A program made the translations under genes and the position numbers. The notes under the pieces were generated by a model. That model was given only the letters and a program-made list of their open reading frames with translations. It made no database searches and was not told the DNA's origin. A stretch of DNA of 64,000 nucleotides from Fusarium oxysporum f. sp. lycopersici 4287 (Eukaryota; Ascomycota; Sordariomycetes; Hypocreales; Nectriaceae), in NCBI RefSeq assembly GCF_000149955.1, contig NC_030989.1, positions 4,352,402 to 4,416,401 of the forward strand, written 5' to 3'. This document shows positions 1 to 10,534 of this stretch, in pieces; the stretch's first letter is position 1, and each line of letters starts with the position of its first letter.

Positions 1-1838
1 ATGAAGATACTGTGGGAACGAGACGACCGCTCGTTGGCCTTGGTTGCAGCCACTGATCGGTTGTTCTGTGCTTCTTCAAGCATAGTCTCCACACTTGATG
101 GGCTGTCGAGACGGACTGACTTGCAGTTTGTGATGGTTGTCTGCTTGCGAGCTTCGTCATGCCGAATCTCGAGCCTTTTCGCCGATCGCTCATTTGGCGT
201 CAACAGGTCGTTGAGCTCCTCATTGTACACCTCAACGAATGAACCCTCCATTGTGTACTCCCAAGACTTCTCCTTGAGCTTGGTGATAGTGTCGTAGATC
301 ATATGGGTGGCACGAGGAATCATACCATCGTTTGAAGACATGGTATGCGTCTTTCCAGATCCAGTTTGACCATAACAGAAGATGCAAACATTGTACCCAT
401 CAAGGGCACTCTGGACAAGCTGAGAGATCTCACCAAAGATCTCCTGGTTCTGAGTGCCAGGAACGAAAACGCGATCAAACTCGAAGGGATAGTTCTTTCG
501 TGTGATCTGTCCCAGACTACTCTTCTCCTCAGGACCAGCCAAAACAATTTCAGCAGATGTCTTGTCATCGGAGAACGACATCTTGGCCTCCTCGCCCTCA
601 CCATTGCCAAGTGCAGGCCTCACTCGACACATGACTCGGATGTTGCCCTTGAGCTCCTGGTACTTATTGAAAAGTACTCGGCGTTCCGTCTCCTCCTTGA
701 TGAGTTTGTGCTGGGCCTCCTCTGCAATGCGCAGAGCTTCTTGGAGCCGTGCTTCCATGCTGGCGAATGAGTCGGATTGCGCCTTGCTGTCAGATTCCAG
801 AAATTCGACGTGTGATAGTAGTGAGTTAATCTTGGCCTCGAGTGTGGTGTTGGCTGCTGAGAGCTCGGCGATGTTCGTCTNNNNNNNNNNNNNNNNNNNN
901 NNNNNNNNNNNNNNNNNNNNNNNNNNNNNNNNNNNNNNNNNNNNNNNNNNNNNNNNNNNNNNNNNNNNNNNNNNNNNNNNCTTGTCGAGACCGAAATACG
1001 TTGAGCCAAGTCTAACTCCGAAACCTTTTCTAACACCCTTTAGAATCTTTGTTCAAAAACGACTTGCTAGGGGAGGAGTTCTTGACGGGGCTTGTGAATT
1101 GTTTGACTGGTGACAAAGATAGAGACGCTTCAAACTCATGGAGCTTCCTCTTGACCCTCTCGTTGGTCGGTGGCTTCAGAGGGACTGCCTAAGGCCGCTC
1201 TGACAAGATCTGTCGAGAGGTTGAAGCTGACATGTTACTTTGATCATCTCTACCATGGCGCTTGCATGGAATATTAGAAATATGTGAGGTGGTTGAAGAT
1301 TGTGAAGACTGTCGTGTTAAAGGTCGGGAAATCGCTTGACTTCCGTGAGGAATGTTGTCATCAAGACTCATTTCAAGGAATCTTGAAGTCAGAGAACTAT
1401 CTCTGATCGTTGGCAATGTTGCGAAAGACTGTGAGGTTCTGATTTTATCGCATGAAAGTGTGGTGATAGGTTGAGATGTATCTTGCGAAAGTGTCGTCGT
1501 ACCATTGTTCGTTGGAGCTTCGTATCGGTCTTCTTCGCGGAGAGCATGGGCCGTACGCGGACGAGGTGCTTGGCTCTTCGATCGGGCATGGCCAGGACGT
1601 CCGTTGACTCCATTGACTCCGTTCACTCCATTGATTCGCGATGTGGCTGTCGGAGCACCGTTTCGAGCGGCCTGGTTCCTGCTAAAGACATTTGAAGATG
1701 CGCCGTATCGTGACTGGGTGGCCGAGGGTTGCTTGAGCTGGGGAGAATTAGCAGCTGTCATGCGATCATAATGATCCAGCAGAAGCAAGCCCTCTAATAA
1801 CGAGGGTACCAAGGATCTCAACTTACCCCGGAGGACAT
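1..1838 (-). CDS. klpA: Minus-end-directed kinesin (kinesin-14, Kar3/KlpA type), 3' end cut by window
   Basis: C-terminal-motor kinesin that would slide or focus spindle microtubules using ATP. On the minus strand the motor shows the P-loop GQTGSGKT (about 340-375), switch I NERSSRSH (about 8-37) and the VEVYNEELNDLL stretch (about 190-235), preceded by a coiled coil (about 700-880). The N-terminal part (1192-1737) is a basic Ser/Thr-rich tail with a tandem NGV repeat. The likely start is the ATG at 1838, giving four codons, then an intron 1738-1826 (donor GTAAGT, branch CTAAT, acceptor CCCCAG). A 100-N gap (881-980) lies between tail and coiled coil, and in-frame stops at 1189-1191 and near 1050 show that at least one more intron lies there; I could not place it. 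The last part of the motor, including switch II, lies beyond base 1. A motor placed C-terminally is what separates kinesin-14 from other kinesins. Confidence 0.85.
881..980. other. Assembly gap (100 N) inside the kinesin gene
   Basis: Exactly 100 N, the usual placeholder for a gap of unknown length. It removes the joint between the kinesin tail and its coiled coil, so protein length and frame across it are unknown. Confidence 0.99.
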
Positions 1839-3670
1839 TCCGGCCAAACTCTGAGGCCTCATATTTGATCGAACACCAGCCGCGGCGGGAACATGCGATG
1901 TTGGCTTTGAAGGATATTCGAGGGCGCGATCAGAGAGAGGTTTGCGCTTGGGGTCAGATTGCGATGCTGCTTCATGTCAGAGAGAACCACCATAGGCGCT
2001 TCTTTTGCATACCTGGCTGAGGAATCTCTCGCTTCAGATTCTTCAGAGCCGACAACGAATTTGCCGTCGACGCAATGCGGGCATTATGTTGCGATTCGCT
2101 CCATTCTGTGAGTCCAGCCCCTCCAGCCCCTATTGACATCGACATCGACGGTGCCGGCAGTCGACTAACCTTGGAGCTCCTAAATGCCTACACCCAAGAA
2201 TCATCAGCTTCTGAAACATGAGGGCACCAGGTAAACAACCTACCGGATTCTCCTCCATGGTGAAAACAATGCGCCTAAATACAGGGACCAGGATATGGAA
2301 AGCAAGGAGCAGTGAAGCACCCGTATGAACGGCGGTAGCAGGAGGCGTTGCGAATATGCGAAGGATAAAAAAAGTAGCGTAGAAAGCAAAATGGTATCAG
2401 TACACGCTTGGTCTGTAGCTCATGGGAGCTACGTGATATTATGGTTAGTTTCGTGAAGAGCCTGATGCGGGATAGCTCGGTTGGAGATTGGCGATTCGAA
2501 GCGTTTGCTTGTTTATGTAAACACGTTGCCGGGGCAATGGGTCCGAGTCGCATTTGGAGATACCCCACCAGCTAATGAGCCGAGTTGCAACATCAGAGAG
2601 TAGGATAATTGTACTTTGCAAAATGGTACCCTTCTAATGTATATTGTTGATCAATTGTCAATACTCTTGTGAAGCTACCTCTGCTTCTTATCGAAGTGGC
2701 TGTAGCTCTCTGGCACATGCATCATGCTGCAGACAATGCCAAAACGTCTCCAACGCTTCGCGCCAGGGCTTGAGTTTAATTGTGTTCAAGTGCCAATGAG
2801 TTTCTCCTCAGAATAATTGGATGCATGCATGTACTGGCCGCCTTCGAATGTACCTTGAGCTCAGACCTCAATAAAAGGAATAGGAACACCTTTACATTGA
2901 GACAAGTTCAGTCCAATGGTTCAATTCCTCTAAGCTCTTGGTCTTGGAATAAAACTCAGAAGCATATGTATAAGTAGAGAAATAGGCTCCCAATGGAGCT
3001 GCTTTCAAAGATGCCGGTACAAATAGGTCAATCACGATTGTAATTAACAAGGAACTTTCGCCATTGGTTCTATACAGTTAGCATATAACCTTCATATGAT
3101 CGAAGATATGATGGATGGGCCAAAAATATCGGGCTCCGAATTTGTCGGAGCTTTGAAGGATGCTGCCAAGTCATCACTCCACCATGAACTCAAGCTTCTT
3201 CTGTTACCAGTAATTTATCTTGCCCACCCACCCTTGCCTGCGAGAGAATTGACATGACAATTCACTGAGATAGAAGTTGCAAGACAATTAGACAGATGAA
3301 CAAATTATTAAATCGTCTTCTCACAGGCGCATCAATCCGTGTAATAATAGGATCTAAGCCAAAAACGTCGCCGTCTCGCTGACTCAGCGCACAACGTTTT
3401 GTGAGACAAGCCAACCTAACGTGGGGGCCACATATTAACATTCACATTCACATGTCATCCTTGATTCATGACATGACGTTCAGTAGATGCGCTGTCGCAG
3501 AACCTGACCTCGCAACGCCGTCTCATTAGTCCTCGTCACGATCACCCGAATCGCCTTCATCACACCTCGCTAGCAACATAAAGAGATAGCTCCCAAGCTC
3601 TTCCATGTCTCGATAGCTTTACCCCTCCGCTCGTCCTCTTTGTCTTGTCTTACACACGATCACCAACAAT
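1839..3670. other. Intergenic, divergent promoter region (kinesin / Loa1-type acyltransferase)
   Basis: No open frame here has gene-like composition or a homologue I recognise. It holds the upstream regions of two divergent genes. A perfect TGACTCA (Gcn4/CPC-1/AP-1-type core) lies at 3380-3386, about 285 bp before the acyltransferase start. A pyrimidine-rich stretch precedes that ATG at about 3590-3660. No tRNA or repeat was seen. Confidence 0.6.
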
Positions 3671-4687
3671 ATGGAAAAATACAGCCAATTTCGCGACAGA
3701 GGTAAAGTTCTCCAAGGATTAATAATATTCACGTGCTAATCATTCTTAGCAACGGGCATTGCGCCGTTTCTTCCCGTTTCGACGCCCGCATCAGCTCTCG
3801 CGACATTCACACACGCCGCTCTTTTCCTCTTCCGCCTCCCATTCTTCATCGCTTACTTCCTCGGCTACTTCCTCTTCTTCCACTTCCTCCCGCTGCCAGT
3901 TATCTTCAGAAAGGTTGCACTATGGGGATTGATGGCCATACCGGGAATATGGTGGGTTGACCTTCAGCTCGACGGTGTCAAACGTGGCACCCTCGCTGAC
4001 CAACCCCGCGAGCGTTTCCCGCACCCTGGCTCAGTTATCGCTGCCAACTTCTCGAGCCCTATCGATGCGATCTACCTCGCCGCTATTTTTGACCCGATTT
4101 TTACCATTTCGTACCCCGATACTCGCAAGGTGCAGCGTGTGAGTTTGCTGGGTGCTGTTCTGGCAGCTCTCTCGCCTGTGCAGACTGGCCCCCCTAAAAA
4201 TGCGAAACTCGTCGAGATCAAGGACCTTTTGGACAGCAACCCGGGCCAGATTATCGCTGTTTTCCCTGAGTGTGGTACCACCAATGGCAAGGCTATTCTG
4301 CCTTTCAGCCCGAGCATCCTTCAAACACCAGCCGACGTCCATATCTTCCCTGTTAGTATCCGATACACGCCCTCCGACATTACGACACCAGTGCCTGGAA
4401 AGTGGTTCCGCTTCTTGTGGGATCTCCTCTCTCGACCGACGACGTGCATTCGTGTGCGCATTGCTGAAGGCCAAATCAACACGTCTGCCGCCAAGACCAA
4501 TGGTGTAACATCTTCCTCTTCCGAGCTACGCAACCGTGGTGACGCTAGTTCCAGCGTTTCTCCTGATGAGCAGCGTGTCCTTGATAGAGTAGGCGAGGCA
4601 CTCGCCAGACTAAGCCGCGTCAAGCGTGTTGGACTTACAATGAAGGATAAGGCGGCCTTCGTGGACGCTTTGAACGGAAAGAAATAA
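3671..4687 (+). CDS. LOA1: Loa1/Vps66-type lysophospholipid acyltransferase (PlsC fold), ER or lipid droplet
   Basis: Exons 3671-3701 and 3750-4687; the 48-nt intron has a GCTAAT branch and ends TTCTTAG. Product 328 aa. The N-terminus MEKYSQFRDRATGIAPFLP resembles what I recall of yeast Loa1/Vps66. A hydrophobic hairpin follows (about residues 30-75, Phe/Leu-rich), then a PlsC-like core. Family role: acylation of lysophosphatidic acid in triacylglycerol and lipid-droplet synthesis. The usual NHxSxxD and FPEGT blocks appear here as NFSSPID and FPECGTTNG, so the canonical His is Phe. The tail after about residue 250 is Ser/Thr-rich, then charged. The ATG at 3671 is chosen because the spliced frame is continuous and supplies the membrane segment; starting at 3929 would lose it. 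Substrate is inferred from family. Confidence 0.82.
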
Positions 4688-5095
4688 ATACTTATGGAAG
4701 ATTTGGAAGAATATAGGGTTGATACGATCAACAGAGAGGCCGCTTCGTTTGAAGGGAAGCTGTGTTTGGAGTTCGCATTGCAAGGAGCTATTGGAGGTCA
4801 TTCTGTTCAGTCGGCCTAATACCCACAATCATTCGTGGATTTGCGTTGTATTATTGTGTTTTGTATTTTGGTTATTTCAAGATGCGAATTCTACGTTATA
4901 GCTTGTTAGGTAGACTTGTTGAGCCCAGAGCATTTTCACGTATTAGCGAGGAGGCACTTTGAAGGCATTAAGAACGAAAAAAACATTGGGATATAGTTCT
5001 GACCCAGAAAATTCTAAATTCGCCTTTTCCCACCCCATTAAAACAGGAATTACATCGTTACATTTGACAATTCTTTTTGGCTTTCGTGAGCCTTT
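4688..5095. other. Intergenic, convergent 3' ends
   Basis: 3' untranslated regions of the acyltransferase (plus) and the dihydroxy-acid dehydratase (minus). AT-rich, with only short chance frames. No strong terminator-like hairpin seen. Confidence 0.6.
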
Positions 5096-6960
5096 TTAGT
5101 TCTTGAGACCACTGTCGGTGACACAGCCCTCACTGGCGTTTCTCACAAGCTGGGCGTACTTGCTCAGCGTACCCTTGGTGTATCGAGGAGCGGGAGCCTT
5201 CCAGGCCTTGCGACGTCGCGCAACCTCCTCCTCAGGGACAACAAGATCGATAGCACGGGTCTCGGCGTCGATGACAATGGTGTCGCCGTCCTCAACGAGA
5301 GCGATGGGACCACCCTCCATAGCCTCAGGGACGATGTGACCAATGATGAAACCGTGAGAACCACCAGAGAAACGACCGTCAGTGAGAAGGGCAACGTCCT
5401 TTCCGAGACCAGCGCCCATGATGGCGGAAGACGGCTTCAGCATCTCAGGCATACCGGGACCACCCTTGGGACCGTCATATCGGATAATGACAACGGTCTT
5501 CTCACCCTTCTTGATCTCACCAGCCTCGAGACTGGCAATGAAATCGGGCTCAGAGTCGTAGACACGAGCCTTACCCTCGAATCGAAGACCCTCCTTACCG
5601 GTGATCTTACCGACACAGCCACCAGGGGCCAGAGAACCGCGGAGGATCTGAATGTGACCGGTAGGCTTGATGGGGTTGCTCAGGGGTCGGATGATGGTCT
5701 GGTCCTCAGGGAACCCGGGCATGTTCTCGACATTCTGCTTCATGGTCTTACCAGTAACGGTAATACCAGAGCCGTCAATGATACCCTCCTTGAGCAGGAA
5801 CTTGAGAAGAGCGGGAGTACCGCCAATCTTGTGCATATCGGCCATGACCCACTTTCCGGAGGGCTTCAGGTCGGCAAGGAAGGGAGTGCGGTCGGAAACC
5901 TTCTGGAAGTCCTCAATGTCGAGCTTAATACCGACAGAGTCGGCAATGGCGATAAGGTGCAGGACGGCGTTGGTGCTGCCACCAAGGATGGTAGTGACGA
6001 TCATGGCGTTCTCGAAGGCCTGGCGAGTCATGATGTCGCGAGGTCGAATGTCCTCCTTGAGAATGTTGCGAATAGCAGGTCCAACGCTCTCGCACTCAGC
6101 CTTCTTGCTAGGATCCTCAGCAGGGCTGCTGCTGCTACCGGGAAGAGTGAGACCGAGAGTCTCAAGGGCGGTGGCCATGGTGTTGGCAGTGTACATGCCA
6201 CCACAAGCACCACCACCAGGGCAGGCGTTTCGAATGATGTCGAATCGCTGCTCCTCAGTGATCTCACCAGTGATGTATTGACCGTAGGCCTGGAAAGCAG
6301 AGACGATATCGATGGACTCGCCCTGCTTGGTGCAGCCGGGACGAATGGTACCACCGTAGACCATGATACTGGGACGGTTAACACGGCCCATTGCGATGGC
6401 AACACCGGGCATGTTCTTGTCGCAACCAGGCAAGCTGATGTTTCCGTCATACCACTGACCGTTCATGACAGTCTCAATACTATCGGCGATAATCTCTCGA
6501 CTCTGGAGGGAGTATCGCATACCAGTTGTGCCCATGGAAATACCATCAGAGACACCAATGGTGTTGAATCGGTAGGGAATAAGACCAGCCTTGGCGACGG
6601 ACTCCTTGACAACGGCGGAGAGGTCCATGAGGTGCATGTTACAAGGGTTGCCCTCGTACCAGACGGACGAGATACCGACCTGAGCCTTGTTCATGTCATC
6701 CTCTGAAAGACCAGTGGCGTAGAGCATAGCCTGGGATGCGCCCTGGGCCTTGGGCTGGGTGATGTTGGCGGAGACCTTGTTGAGCTTGTCATCGGCGCGG
6801 AGGGCAGAGGCGGAGAAGAAGCGGCTGTAGAGGAGTCAGTATTCAGAAGTAAATTGAGCTTTCAATTGACTGTTCGAGATGGAATAACTTACCCATTGCT
6901 TCTCGCAGAGAGGGGGAAAGCTCCCACAGCTCTAGACCTCAACAACGACCTCGAAAGCAT
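5096..6960 (-). CDS. ILV3: Dihydroxy-acid dehydratase, mitochondrial
   Basis: Third enzyme of isoleucine/valine (and pantothenate) synthesis: dehydrates 2,3-dihydroxy-3-methylbutanoate or -pentanoate to the 2-keto acid, using an Fe-S cluster and Mg2+, in the mitochondrial matrix. Exon 1 6893-6960 encodes a basic, Ser/Arg-rich presequence ([20 protein letters not shown]); a 68-nt intron 6825-6892 (GTAAGT donor, CTACAG acceptor) joins the main exon 5096-6824. Product about 598 aa, the usual size. Signature blocks present: [16 protein letters not shown] (cluster cysteine), [16 protein letters not shown], and the C-terminal [11 protein letters not shown]. No break. Codon bias leaves the opposite strand open for 456 codons, which is a shadow. 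The 5' side faces a 765-bp intergenic region. Confidence 0.97.
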
Positions 6961-7725
6961 AATGACGACGTTTAATCTTTTTCACTCGGGAAAAGGGGAA
7001 AAGAAAAACGTCAATTGAAGCTTCAACCACAAACTCAAATTGCGTATGAAGAGAGTCCGACGCCTGAGTAAAAGCGGTGGGATGAGTTTGTGGACTTTTT
7101 CTGGCTTGCGATGTCGGCTGCGGTTTTGTTTCCCAAAATTTAGGTTCCCTGTGCTCTTCCCTGTGACTGGGAGAGGGGGGAAGACGTCCCCAGCCCAGGG
7201 TGCGAAGAGCTCCCCGCATGACAATTGGAGTGTTTTGATTGGTTGGGTGACCTCATGGAGATGGCTCTTCGGGGGAGGTGCTTCAAGTCCGGAGGAGGCT
7301 TAAGCGTTGGAGTCCACTTTGAATAGAGTTATCCACTGAACTTGTGTGATTCAAGCTACGGATGCAATGTAAGATCGTCCATGATGCCGAGGATCCGGCC
7401 TCTTCGTGTGAGTCTCTTTGATTACATTTAGATGCTATTTCTATCCTACATTCAGGTTGTCGAAGTTGAGTAGAGAATACATGGTATTGTCATCCTTGTC
7501 ACCAGTTCAGAGCGACACCGGCGGACCATACAGACCCCTGCTACATCATCGGAGTGTTTATTGTTCTGAATGTATTTTCATGTTTCTATGACTTTGTACT
7601 CTTGTCTCTAATTCTATCTGGTCTCATTCGTGTTCTAATAACCATCAGTACAAGCCCGCATAAACAGCCAAACCACGGACCATGTCTTCGTCTAAGTCTT
7701 CAAGATTCTCCTCACTGAACAACAT
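6961..7725. other. Intergenic: ILV3 promoter and thioesterase 3' side
   Basis: Upstream region of ILV3 and downstream region of the thioesterase gene, both minus strand. G-rich and purine-rich runs occur at about 7168-7185 and 7268-7280. I found no perfect TGACTCA here although ILV genes are often under cross-pathway control. No supported gene. Confidence 0.55.
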
Positions 7726-8511
7726 TCAACCATCCAAGGCAACCCACTCCAAATCATCCAGTGCCTTCTTGATCTTCTTCGAAATATCCTCAATGAACTC
7801 AAACTTGAAAACCTCATAGTGATGTCCCTCAATATCTACCACATCAGCAAAAAAGTTCTTGTCGTACATATCCCACCCCAGATTCCGCTCCTCACGGCTC
7901 AAGTCCACAATATCAGTCCCGTTCTCTGTGGGCACGGCCTTCTTGGCCCGGAGGAGACTAACCCGGGGCCGACGTCCTGCCTCCCAGGCCGGAGGTGTCC
8001 AAGCTTGAATCATACGGCGAGCATCGGCCATGGCTAGATCCGCGAGGATCTGGTTCTTGTTCTTTCCCTCCTTGGAGTCTTCACCAGGCATCTTGCGCTT
8101 TTCGCTAGAGAACTTATGCGTGTAGATTGTGTCAACCATGACAATTCCGATGACTTCAATGTTGGAATCTTCAAGCTGCTTTGCGATTTCGAGACTCAGG
8201 TGACCGCCCATGCTCCATCCGCCAAGAAGAAGTCGGATCTTTCCAGCTGCGTTGCGACGTCTGGGAAAGTCGGGCTTCTCGACGGTTTCTTTGATCCAGC
8301 CAGTGTAGAGACGGGCCATGTCGCTGAGACCACCGTCGAAGGGCTCGCCGCTGTGAAATTTGGGGTTGTAAATGCCGTAGACTGGACGACGGAGAGGTTC
8401 TAAGCAGTGGTATGAGAATGTGGTGCCGCCGCCATCGTGGATGAGAAAGGCTGGGACAGCTTCGCCAGTCTGCCAGTCCGCAGGCTGGACTATTTCAGGG
8501 TTTGTGTCCAT
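7726..8511 (-). CDS. Stand-alone thioesterase-like alpha/beta-hydrolase
   Basis: 261 aa, one exon. The start is the ATG at 8511 in a good context (GACCATGG); the frame is open to 8550 but only through a TTG codon. Motifs: a N-terminal strand with the HDGGGTTFSYHCL turn, nucleophile elbow GGWSMGG (near residue 98), an Asp after the next strand (VMVDT) and a late His in EGHHYEVF. This resembles thioesterase domains that end polyketide or peptide synthases and type II editing thioesterases, which hydrolyse acyl-thioesters. No signal peptide, so probably cytosolic. No synthase gene lies in the window, so it is an orphan here. The substrate is unknown; a generic serine hydrolase is the alternative. 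Confidence 0.75.
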   Translation of the reverse strand: MDTNPEIVQPADWQTGEAVPAFLIHDGGGTTFSYHCLEPLRRPVYGIYNPKFHSGEPFDGGLSDMARLYTGWIKETVEKPDFPRRRNAAGKIRLLLGGWSMGGHLSLEIAKQLEDSNIEVIGIVMVDTIYTHKFSSEKRKMPGEDSKEGKNKNQILADLAMADARRMIQAWTPPAWEAGRRPRVSLLRAKKAVPTENGTDIVDLSREERNLGWDMYDKNFFADVVDIEGHHYEVFKFEFIEDISKKIKKALDDLEWVALDG

Positions 8512-8980
8512 GGTCGATTTCCACTGTTGATTCGATCTTTTTGATTGCAATTTTCGTTGTGCTTGGTTATCACTTGAGTTGTGTCTGGTGAGTGAGAGTA
8601 AGAACTTCGCTGGGCGTGATCCTTATCTAGGAAGGTATGCTGAGATCGAATCCTGCAGTCTTAAATGCTGAACAATAATTCGCTCAAATGAGAACGAAAG
8701 AGTATTCTTCAAAAATTAATGCAAAGAACAAACGGATATCTAACAGGTCCGATACACGGGTACCGAACAAATAATCACAGCGTTGTGCTACCGAGTCTAA
8801 CTCGTATCGGATTTATGACCTTCGGAGCCTATCGGCGGCGGTGACACCTGGCGCCATCGGTAATTGCGGGGCCGGGCCGTGATTGGAGGCCGGCCGGACA
8901 AGCATCATATCTCATGCGGCACACAATGCGCTTCATCTGATTGTTCATATTTATGGTATCTCATTTCTATTTTGCAATCC
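8512..8980. promoter_or_regulatory. Thioesterase upstream region with a CGG-dense block
   Basis: The 469 bp between two minus-strand genes, so it holds the thioesterase promoter. From about 8808 to 8900 it is unusually rich in CGG/CCG triplets, including a triple CGG near 8833, a GCGGGG (CreA-like) at about 8866-8871 and a GGCCGGCCGG palindrome near 8889. Such triplets are half-sites for Zn2Cys6 proteins, but no regulator can be named. Confidence 0.35.
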
Positions 8981-10339
8981 TTAGTATTGTCTTGCCTCAA
9001 TGGGCCCAACTTGAGGCAACGCCAAGTATCCCTGTAGTCTCCAGAGAAGCAAATGCAAAGCTCTCATGCTTCCACTTCTAAAGTTCTTCAACACCAAAAT
9101 CTCATGGTCTCGGAATACCTCTGACTTCTCTCTCAACCTCTCAACCTCTCCTTCTCCTAGTAAGTATCGCAGATCATGAACTGCCATCTTACTGGCATAA
9201 GAAGCATCTTCTATATCGAGAGTCGCATAACTGTTCATGTCTTCCATATCCTCTTTCGGGATATAAAGGATTGCTCCACCTCCTGGAATTCTCTTCGCCT
9301 CTTCCCAGCTGGCAACTGGCCTTATGAATTTGTGTGGCGCCCATAAACCTTCCCTGCAAGAACGTGTGATGAGCGTATCAACAGCCACACGTCGCAACAT
9401 TCCAAGAAGTACATCGCCCATGTCTTCTCGGAAAACCTTTGAGCCGGTACCATATGGAAGGTTTGCCATGCCTTGGTGGCCACCCATCCTTGCTTGATAA
9501 CTCTTGCTACTCTTGTTTCCTTCGATTCCTCCGATCATATCGATCAGACTTTTGCGCGCGAGAGTGTAGGCGACGATGCGCGCTCGTCGTTCTATCAGTC
9601 CTTCGTTTGTTTCCACATCCTCAACGCCTACTTCTGTGCTTGTCTCAGCTTCGGCACCTGCGTCTCCTGGTGTTGCTTGGGCTGGCGTTGTTTTGGCTTC
9701 CGCTGATATGTCGGCTCTCGTTGGACTAGCTTCTGTAGCCATTTTCGCGATTTCGTTTTGTACAAGTCCGATCTGCCTCCGCGCCCGTTCAATCCCTCTC
9801 CATATTGATTTCAAGTCATTGGACTCCATCTCCACCTCTCGCTCTTCTCTTGTCGGCTTGACTCTTAAGAAAGAAAATGGGCCTGGTGCCCACCAGTGGC
9901 CCGTCTGCTCGGGATCTGGGTGCTCGACCAATTCGAAGTCCTGCAAGAAGTATCTGGGGAGGCAAGCGTTCGTATTCTTGCACCACCTTGTCGGACCTAT
10001 CAATGCTTCCGCGTATGGGTTATTTGACAGCTTCTTCCGAAATTGTCCTGATATGGCCGTGGGCATCGCTTTCTTCGTACGTCGTCTCGCCTGCATGAAC
10101 TTATAGTCCATCACGGGAGATATTGGTAACCTTCCGGCATCTGTATCTACAGTCTTGTCTTCGGGATGGATTCTCGCTCGTTTGCCGCTCGCTAGTCGAT
10201 CAAGTTCCGATTCGATTTGGTTCAAGAGGGCCATTTTGCTCAATTCGGATTTGTCGTAAGAAACCCATCGTTTTTGGCAATTGATCGTCAATCCAGAAGT
10301 TCGAATATGGCCAGAGCAGGCCTTTGTGTATCTCTTCAT
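8981..10339 (-). CDS. Unrecognised fungal protein, probably mitochondrial
   Basis: 452 aa, single exon, ATG at 10339. I do not recognise the family. The first 35 residues are basic, hydroxylated and nearly free of acidic residues (MKRYTKACSGHIRTSGLTIN), like a mitochondrial presequence. The centre has a conserved-looking aromatic/Cys stretch (PTRWCKNTNACLPRYFLQDF, then GHWWAPGPFSF), followed by a charged helical segment with an Ala/Glu/Thr-rich linker (about residues 215-255) and an alpha-helical C-terminal half. It diverges from mitochondrial clpP across 195 bp, which agrees with a mitochondrial role. A mitoribosome or expression-linked protein would fit, but this is inference only. Confidence 0.7.
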   Translation of the reverse strand: MKRYTKACSGHIRTSGLTINCQKRWVSYDKSELSKMALLNQIESELDRLASGKRARIHPEDKTVDTDAGRLPISPVMDYKFMQARRRTKKAMPTAISGQFRKKLSNNPYAEALIGPTRWCKNTNACLPRYFLQDFELVEHPDPEQTGHWWAPGPFSFLRVKPTREEREVEMESNDLKSIWRGIERARRQIGLVQNEIAKMATEASPTRADISAEAKTTPAQATPGDAGAEAETSTEVGVEDVETNEGLIERRARIVAYTLARKSLIDMIGGIEGNKSSKSYQARMGGHQGMANLPYGTGSKVFREDMGDVLLGMLRRVAVDTLITRSCREGLWAPHKFIRPVASWEEAKRIPGGGAILYIPKEDMEDMNSYATLDIEDASYASKMAVHDLRYLLGEGEVERLREKSEVFRDHEILVLKNFRSGSMRALHLLLWRLQGYLALPQVGPIEARQY

Positions 10340-10534
10340 GATGTCTCGTGTTGTTATGACCAGCTCATCGTCGACTTGTGGTGCTTGTTTGTCGCAAAGC
10401 GTTTGAGGATGAACAGCTAAATTTCTCCCGGGGTCGGATCGTTATCGATAAGAGCCCCAGCTTCGTAAAGCTTCCCCCACCACTTCCGGCCCCGGTCCGT
10501 AAACTTACATCACCGTTCACATACATTCGCGACC
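10340..10534. promoter_or_regulatory. Bidirectional promoter of two probable mitochondrial genes
   Basis: Only 195 bp separate the divergent ATGs at 10339 (minus) and 10535 (plus). The tract is GC-rich near clpP (CCGGCCCCGGTCCG around 10486-10500) and has no clear TATA box. A shared promoter is inferred from the spacing. Confidence 0.45.

Noticed and set aside
2910..2935. Possible tRNA B-box (GGTTCAATTCC)
   Set aside because: No A-box or clover-leaf arms fit upstream.
5336..6706. 456-codon plus-strand open frame opposite ILV3
   Set aside because: It is the antisense of a strongly conserved, codon-biased gene; its product is low-complexity and matches no family.
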